A stretch of DNA of 64,000 nt, taken from contig JAMZAV010000978.1 of the NCBI GenBank assembly GCA_024449915.1, positions 124,001 to 188,000 of the forward strand, given 5' to 3'. Source of the stretch: Sweltsa coloradensis. Lineage: Eukaryota; Arthropoda; Insecta; Plecoptera; Chloroperlidae. The translations under genes were made by a program, and so were the position numbers. The notes under the pieces are model-generated. The model saw only the letters and a program-made list of their open reading frames with translations. It did not search any database and had not been told where the DNA came from. Shown one piece after another: positions 58,591 through 64,000 of the stretch (the stretch's first letter is position 1; each line of letters starts with the position of its first letter).

Positions 58591-59400
58591 AGCTTAAACT
58601 TTCCCCACTGACACTAGCGAGCCCTTGCTCACTCATATCAGAGTTACACCCAGCTTGAACTAAATATGACTGTTCCAAAGCTCATCACAACCGATCCTGG
58701 CCATAAAGATTCCTTATAGCTTCTAGCCCATAACTGAACCTAGCTTGCACTTGCTGTTTCTTTTCTTGTTGCGTCTATCTGGTCCATGCCCTAGCTGCAC
58801 CCAAGTGAACCCTTGCAGCTCTTGACCCCTATGCACATCTTGTCGCCTCCATTTCTATATGTTCCTTGGCAGCACTTACTAAACTTGTATGGCTCTTAGC
58901 CTGTCTGGTCCCTTTCCTTGTGCATCGTATCTCGTCCTTGTTACTTCTTGACCTATGCATTTTTGTCCTGGTTCGTCCCAACGTTTAGGCTTAAGGATCA
59001 ACCAGGATCAACAAGAATTTTCATCAGGGAAGGGCTAGGTAGGCCTAGGCCTTGTCTAGGCAATGTCAAGGTGACAGCAAGTAGGCCTAATGGCCAGAAG
59101 CAGCTGCCTTGTGCACCTGTTTAGTCAAATCATCACGTACTGTTATACTTAGGCCTATTTCCAATTTGTGAGGCGGCGTAAATTTTTAGGTTTGTAAACA
59201 AAGTGTAAAAGTCTCAAAGCAGTCTGTTTCTGCCTTTAATCCCACGTAGCATAGGACCGTAGGCCCTAGTAGGCTAGGCTATGTGATTTGCTTCCTAAAC
59301 ACCTTCCCCATCCTTAATTATAGGCCTACGGCCGTAGGCCATCACCTATAAACCTTATAACTTCGTCCCACCTAACCTTAGGGTTTTCTGACATTACAGA
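58591..59400. other. Unique spacer with TAGGCCTA-type motifs
   Basis: No repeat or protein domain recognised. A 68-codon plus-strand frame at 58,918-59,124 has no support. Confidence 0.5.
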
Positions 59401-59529
59401 TTATTATTTGTATTGGACAAATTGCACCCGAAAATACATGAGTGGAGATGGAGTGCGATCACTTTATACCGCAATGATCCGCCATGTTGTTTTTGTAGTG
59501 CTGCCATCTACCATGACTTTTTTTGGCCA

Positions 59530-59964
59530 ATACTATGGAAATCATAGCCACGAAATACTTGAAAATATTGCAAGGTTTACTCAATCTACGAGTGGAATTT
59601 GGGGGTACCTTGACGTTCAACATTCGATAGACCTTGCATGAGCACGGCATTTCACAGCCAGGTAAATAACAAACAAAAATTTTTTCTCATTGTCGTTAAA
59701 TAAATTTCTATACATTGGCAGTCTATTTTTCAGTTTATTATTTCTTGTAGGTTTAAATCGAAATGGATTGTGCTCATTTTGCTAGAAGTTTTAAGTTTCC
59801 TGGTCACGGATGTCTGTTTAAAATTTCAGTTTAATCTATTTGGCCGTTCGTCCGTATGAGCCCGGACAAACAGACAGACATTTAACATACAGACAATGGT
59901 CACGGCCAAGGCCCGATCGAGTAGCGTTAGGAAAGACTACGTATCGCTGCGCTCACTCGTCTAA
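59530..59964 (-). mobile_element. Helitron-like element, family A, 5' part only
   Basis: It matches the 60.5-61.0 and 62.1-62.58 kb copies from ATACTATGG to the terminal CGCTGCGCTCACTCGTCTAA. The CTAG-bearing 3' end is missing. It contains the intron-like block GTAAAT...TTCTTGTAG at 59,662-59,750. Confidence 0.65.
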
Positions 59965-60025
59965 AAAGATCTGCAAAGTATTGTTTACCAGTTTTAGGAA
60001 ATGTAGTCCTCCCTCCCTTCTAATA

Positions 60026-60857
60026 CTAGGGAAACGCCAAAGTCGTTGTTAAACGAGTGAGTGAGCCATGTGTTGAGTACCCGGTTAAATTACTTTTCTT
60101 CCCCCTACATTAGGCCTACCTAGCCTATCATAGCCTAGAGAGGCGCATTATGGTATTACAGGTGACGCGCCCGTATACCAACTAAACTTAAAAAACCCTA
60201 TTATTTATACGAATATAAATATCAAACTTAAATGCAAATGTTCCCGGGTACTCACCACATGACTCGCTCACTCGTCTAACAACGACTTTGGCGTTTCCCA
60301 AGTCTAGTTGGCTAAAGCGCCCTTAAGGCCGCTTTACACGGAGAAGTTGAAAAAGTAAAAAGTAAAAAGTGAAAAGAACGAGTAGGAAGAGAAAAAGAAA
60401 TCCCCTGGTCGGGAAAGATTTTGTAATTCCTAGATTGTATTTAAAAAATTATTAAACATGTTTTGAAATGCATATAACGTAGTGTAGTCTATCATCTGTG
60501 ACAATACTATGGAAAACATAGCCAGTACGAAATACGAGTAAATATTGCAAGGTTTACTCAATCTACGAGCGGAATTTGGGGGTACCTTGACGTTCAACAT
60601 TTGATAGACCTTGCATGGGCACGGCATTTCACAGCCAGGTAAATAACAAACAAAAAATATCTTTTCAAAATCTAAACCATTGTCGTTAAAATAATTTCTA
60701 AACATTGGAAGCCTATTTTTCAATTTATTATTTCTTGTAGGTTTAAATCGCAATGAATCTTGCTGATTTTGTTAGCAGTTCTCAATAAACTCGTACCGGA
60801 TGTCTGTTTAAAATTTCAGCGCAATCTGTTCAGCGATTCGGCTGATTTTTTTTTCAA

Positions 60858-60922
<65 letters not shown>

Positions 60923-61000
60923 ACATACGCACGCAGAAAAACAATAAGGGCCGTTTAAGTCGAATGGAGATCACTCCGTTCGCTACGCTTACTCGTTTAA
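60026..61000 (-). mobile_element. Helitron-like element, family A, complete
   Basis: The 3' end on the minus strand is at 60,026 (plus strand CTAGGGAAACGCC) and the 5' end is CGCTACGCTTACTCGTTTAA at 60,981-61,000. In order it contains the 276 bp hairpin-ended block (60,026-60,301), a damaged tRNA-like head (TTGGCTAAAGCGCCC near 60,307), the shared body, the intron-like block (60,639-60,740), and a (CA)n run. The base outside CTAG is A on the plus strand, that is T after the 3' end. Confidence 0.68.
60860..60920. repeat. (CA)n microsatellite
   Basis: About 30 CA units, located where other family A copies have the short CAGACAGACA stretch. Confidence 0.97.
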
Positions 61001-61004
61001 TAAA

Positions 61005-62575
61005 CTAGGGAAACGCCAAAGTCGTTGTTGGACGAGTGAGTGAGCCATGTGTTGAGTACCCGGTAACATTTTCTTTCCTCCCCCTATCGAATGCGCCACT
61101 CTTGCCTAGGGGATGAGGGAGGAAAGTCCCATGCTGGTCAGAACCAGCCACGGGTAGGGGAGGAAATGGTGGTTCTAATCTAATGTCATGGTTGTCATCG
61201 TTTTTGATCATCATCGTGTTGTCTTGGTCGTCGTCGTTGGGGTGGTGGTCAAGGCAAGGAGGATAGGTCCCCGAAACGAACGCCAGAGCTCGCATGCAGT
61301 TTTGGGGAGTTAAAATCTTCCATGCTTATGAGCTGATGTTTGCATTTGAGTTGATAGATATTATGTATAAATGATAAGAATTTGAGTTTAGTTGGTGTAA
61401 CGGCACGCCAAACGAAATGCCATAATGCGTCATATTGCATAATGCATAATCAAGATTGTAGATTGGATTTGATTTGATTTGATTGACCCATTCGTACAGC
61501 TATTAGCAAGAAATGAAAAAAACATATTATAATATTTCCAGTGTCCGGAACTCACGACGAGGACGTTGCTGTATTTTAGTTCCACCCACCGCCGTTTTTA
61601 AATAATACCATTTGCCTTGATGTTTCGTTAGTGATACAATAGTAATCTAAATGTAGATCATAATAATTGAGACAAAAAAAGGCATGCAAATTGAATTGAA
61701 TTAAAAAGTCTTTATACTATGACAAATAACAGATACCTAATGGTTATAGGTGGGTCACAATATTGGTTTAAAGTTATCTAAATCATGCATTATCAACAGT
61801 TGGGTAGCCTATGCGAGCGTGTTTGGTTCGAACTTCGACCAGAAAGATGTCTTTTTTAACAATGCCTCAAAATGGTCGTCGTGAAGAAAAAATGTTTATT
61901 GCTGTTTGATCTTCGGTGTATACGTTATGGCCAAAGTACTTTAAATGGTTTGGTAGCAAAAAATTGGTCGGTGCAGCGCAATGGAAAGTGCCGGTATACC
62001 CAAAATGTGGGTGACCTGAGTTCAATCCCCTGGTTGGGAAAGTTTTTGTAATTTCTAGATTGTATTTAAAAAATTATTAAACATGTTTTGAAATGCATGA
62101 AACGCAGTGTAGTCTATCATCTGTGACAATACTATGGACCAGTACGAAATACGTGAAAATATTGCAAGGTTTACTCAATCTACGAGCGGAATTCGGGGGG
62201 ACCTTGACGTCCAACATTCGATTAACCTTGGACACGGCATTTCACAGCCAGGTAAATAAAAAACAAAAAATATTATTTCAAAATGAAAACCATTGTGGGT
62301 TAAAATAATTCCTATACATTTCAACGTATTTTCCAGTTTATTATTTCTTGTAGGTTTAAATCGAAATGGATTGCGCTCATTTTGTTAGCAGTTCTCAGTT
62401 ACCGGGTCACGGATGTGTGTTTAAAATTTCAGCTCAATCTATATGGCCGTCCGGCCGTATGGGACAGGTCAAACAGACAGACATTTAACATACATACATT
62501 GGACAATGCTCACGGCCAAGGCCCGATCGAGTATAGCGTTAAGAAAGACTTTCGTTCGCTGCGCTTTACTGTCTA
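61005..62575 (-). mobile_element. Helitron-like element, family A, with GC-rich insert F
   Basis: CTAGGGAAACGCC at 61,005 lies four bases (TAAA) after the preceding A element, and the tail TTCGCTGCGCTTTACTGTCTA ends at 62,575, directly before a family D element. The interior carries a GC-rich F-like block (61,085-61,480) in place of the inner hairpin partner, then unique DNA, a B box AGTTCAATCCC at about 62,020-62,030, the shared body, and the intron-like block at 62,252-62,353. Confidence 0.6.
61085..61480. repeat. GC-rich insert F, second copy
   Basis: Related to the reverse complement of 43,077-43,407, as shown by GCTGGTCAGAACCAGCCACG, GTTGTCTTGGTCGTCGTCG, CAGAGCTCGC and the ATTGGATTTGATTTGATTTG end. 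Confidence 0.6.
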
Positions 62576-62577
62576 TA

Positions 62578-63140
62578 CTAGGAAAACGCTCAGTTGGACG
62601 CGTTGTTGAGCGAGCACCGGTACGTGCAACATGGACCAGAGTACGACATTCCCATAAGGCCCACCACACAGTGTAATTGTACACTATATACTTTCCAACA
62701 TCTTTGCATTGTACTAATTCACGTCATGCCTTCTAAAGTGTGTCTTTGTATCTTCACTGCCTCTTCCCTTTTTAACTTCATTTTTTTGAATTATGATTAC
62801 CAATAAGTCTTTAAGGTCATGACCGATTTAGCTGAAAAATTTGGAAAATAGGAGGAATGTTATACTTTGACCCTGCAAAAAAAATTTTATAACGATCGGA
62901 ACATTTTTTTTAATTTTTATTATTATTATTTTTATTTTTTTTTTTAACTAACGATTGGATTTTGTTCAAAACTATACAGCAACCCGCCTAGGTTTGGGAT
63001 GTACATGTGTAAAAAATTTCAGGTCGATCAGAGAAACGGTGCGACCCGTATCGAAGCGTAACAGAAAAAAAGAAAAAAACAAAACAACAAGCATTCGATC
63101 CATAAGAGTCAAGTAGAGACGCTCGCTACGCTCGCTCAAT
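62578..63140 (-). mobile_element. Helitron-like element, family D, complete
   Basis: The 563 bp unit runs from CTAGGAAAACGCTCAGTTGG to GCTCGCTACGCTCGCTCAAT. The 3' head has GTTGTTGAGCGAGC and the tail GCTCGCTCAAT, which are complementary over ten of eleven bases. A T/A-rich simple stretch (62,907-62,946) and an A-rich stretch (63,063-63,090) lie inside. No coding frame is recognised. Confidence 0.68.
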
Positions 63141-63245
63141 AAAGTGAGCTCATAGAATTCGAATATGAATATTATCCAACTTGTAATACAGGGCCATAGT
63201 GGGAAATTATAACTGCAGCAAAAAGTAGGCCTATTATTATATAAC

Positions 63246-63982
63246 CGCGTTGTTGGGATGAGCGTAATTGGTGCATTGAGCTGCCATGTGTTACGCAGAT
63301 TTTTTGTTGTTCTGTGAAAAAATCATTACTTAGTCGAAGATTTTTTTTAAATTAAAAAAATAAAATAAAAAATTAACTTAATTTTTTTTAATAAATCATA
63401 ATTTTAAAAAAAGAAAAAATCGTAAAATTGCAATTTTCATAAGAAATAATTATTCGATTGCGCTCAAATTTAACACGAGTATATTAATTCATGAAATTAA
63501 GGTTCTGTGAAAAAATCATTACAATAGGATAAAGCATGTAGGTGTTATAAGTCAAAGAATTGTTTTAAAAAAGAAAAAACTCGTAAAATTTCGATTTTCA
63601 TGAGAAATAATTTTTTGATTACACTCAAATTTCACACGAATATCTTAATTCATAAAATTAAGGTTCTGTGAAAAAATTATTACAATCGGATAAAGCATGT
63701 AGGTGTCGAATAATTTTTTTAAGAATCGAAAAAAATCGTAAAATTGAGTATATAAGAAAAAATTTCCCGATTGCGCTCAAAAACGTGGCAGTTCTAAGTT
63801 CAGAGATTTCGAAGGCCTCCATAAAATTTCATCGCAATCGGAGTATCGGTTTAGCCGGAATCGTGTTAACAAACACACAAAAATACAAAAAAGAAAAAAA
63901 GAAAAATGAAAAAAAACATTCCGGATTTTTTTCTCCAGTGTAGTGAAATGGAATCTTCGCTTCGCTCGCTACGCTCATCCAA
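63246..63982 (-). mobile_element. Helitron-like element, family C, 3' truncated
   Basis: It starts within the 3' end (CGCGTTGTTGGGATGAGCG) without the CTAGGAAAACGC terminus and ends CGCTCGCTACGCTCATCCAA. The body matches the C copies at 37.6-38.3 and 45.6-46.4 kb. Confidence 0.7.
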
Positions 63983-64000
63983 ACACTAAAAACTATACTA

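Noticed and set aside
58918..59124. 68-codon frame near TAGGCC-rich DNA
   Set aside because: No recognisable motif, and composition reflects the local TAGGCC repeats.

Overview
The window is repeat-dominated nuclear DNA from an animal, most likely a marine invertebrate. It holds Jockey-type and APE-type non-LTR retrotransposons, a copia LTR element, a protein-primed DNA polymerase B (PolB) element of Polinton/Maverick or adintovirus character, tRNA-derived repeats, many Helitron-like elements and four tandem-repeat arrays. No prokaryotic genes, operons, rRNA or CRISPR were seen. The only candidate host coding sequence is one THAP zinc-finger exon near 47.24-47.39 kb. The species cannot be named from this sequence.

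Layout. 1-5.77 kb: satellite of about 70 bp units, each with a short hairpin. 5.77-9.07 kb: AT-rich DNA with one Helitron-like element (family A) and a 181 bp tandem duplication. 9.07-33.4 kb: a giant inverted repeat whose two arms (about 6.92 and 6.94 kb once a copia insertion is subtracted) each carry a PolB gene pointing outward. The left copy is split by a 4.63 kb copia element (12,177-16,805), and the matching site in the right arm is empty. The 5.8 kb centre holds a Jockey-like retrotransposon. 33.6-43.98 kb: a nest of Helitron-like elements (families B and C), including four B copies joined exactly head to tail, three of them carrying a 440 bp TIR element (E). 44.38-46.5 kb: a second non-LTR retrotransposon, split inside its reverse transcriptase by a family C element. 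46.66-47.4 kb: family A fragment, then the THAP exon. 48.1-50.06 kb and 50.5-52.93 kb: two noisy tandem arrays. 53-57.6 kb: AT-rich DNA with degraded repeats. 57.79-58.59 kb: a clean 73 bp minisatellite of 11 copies. 59.5-64 kb: families A, A, D and C, mostly end to end.

The main observation is that families A, B, C and D share one architecture. The 3' end is a 4-5 bp stem hairpin (AACG(C)...(G)CGTT) followed by TTYCCTAG and then a host T. The extreme 5' end is complementary to a segment just inside that hairpin. The paired segments differ between families but change together, so complementarity is kept. This matches Helitron2/Helentron non-autonomous elements (HINE/DINE-1 type).

Consensus quality is mosaic. 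About 9.05-10.7, 13.3-20, 22.8-33.5 and 48-57 kb are full of stretched homopolymers and frameshifts, while 10.7-13.2, 20.5-22.8, 33.6-47.9 and 57.3-64 kb read cleanly. Many broken reading frames may therefore be technical.
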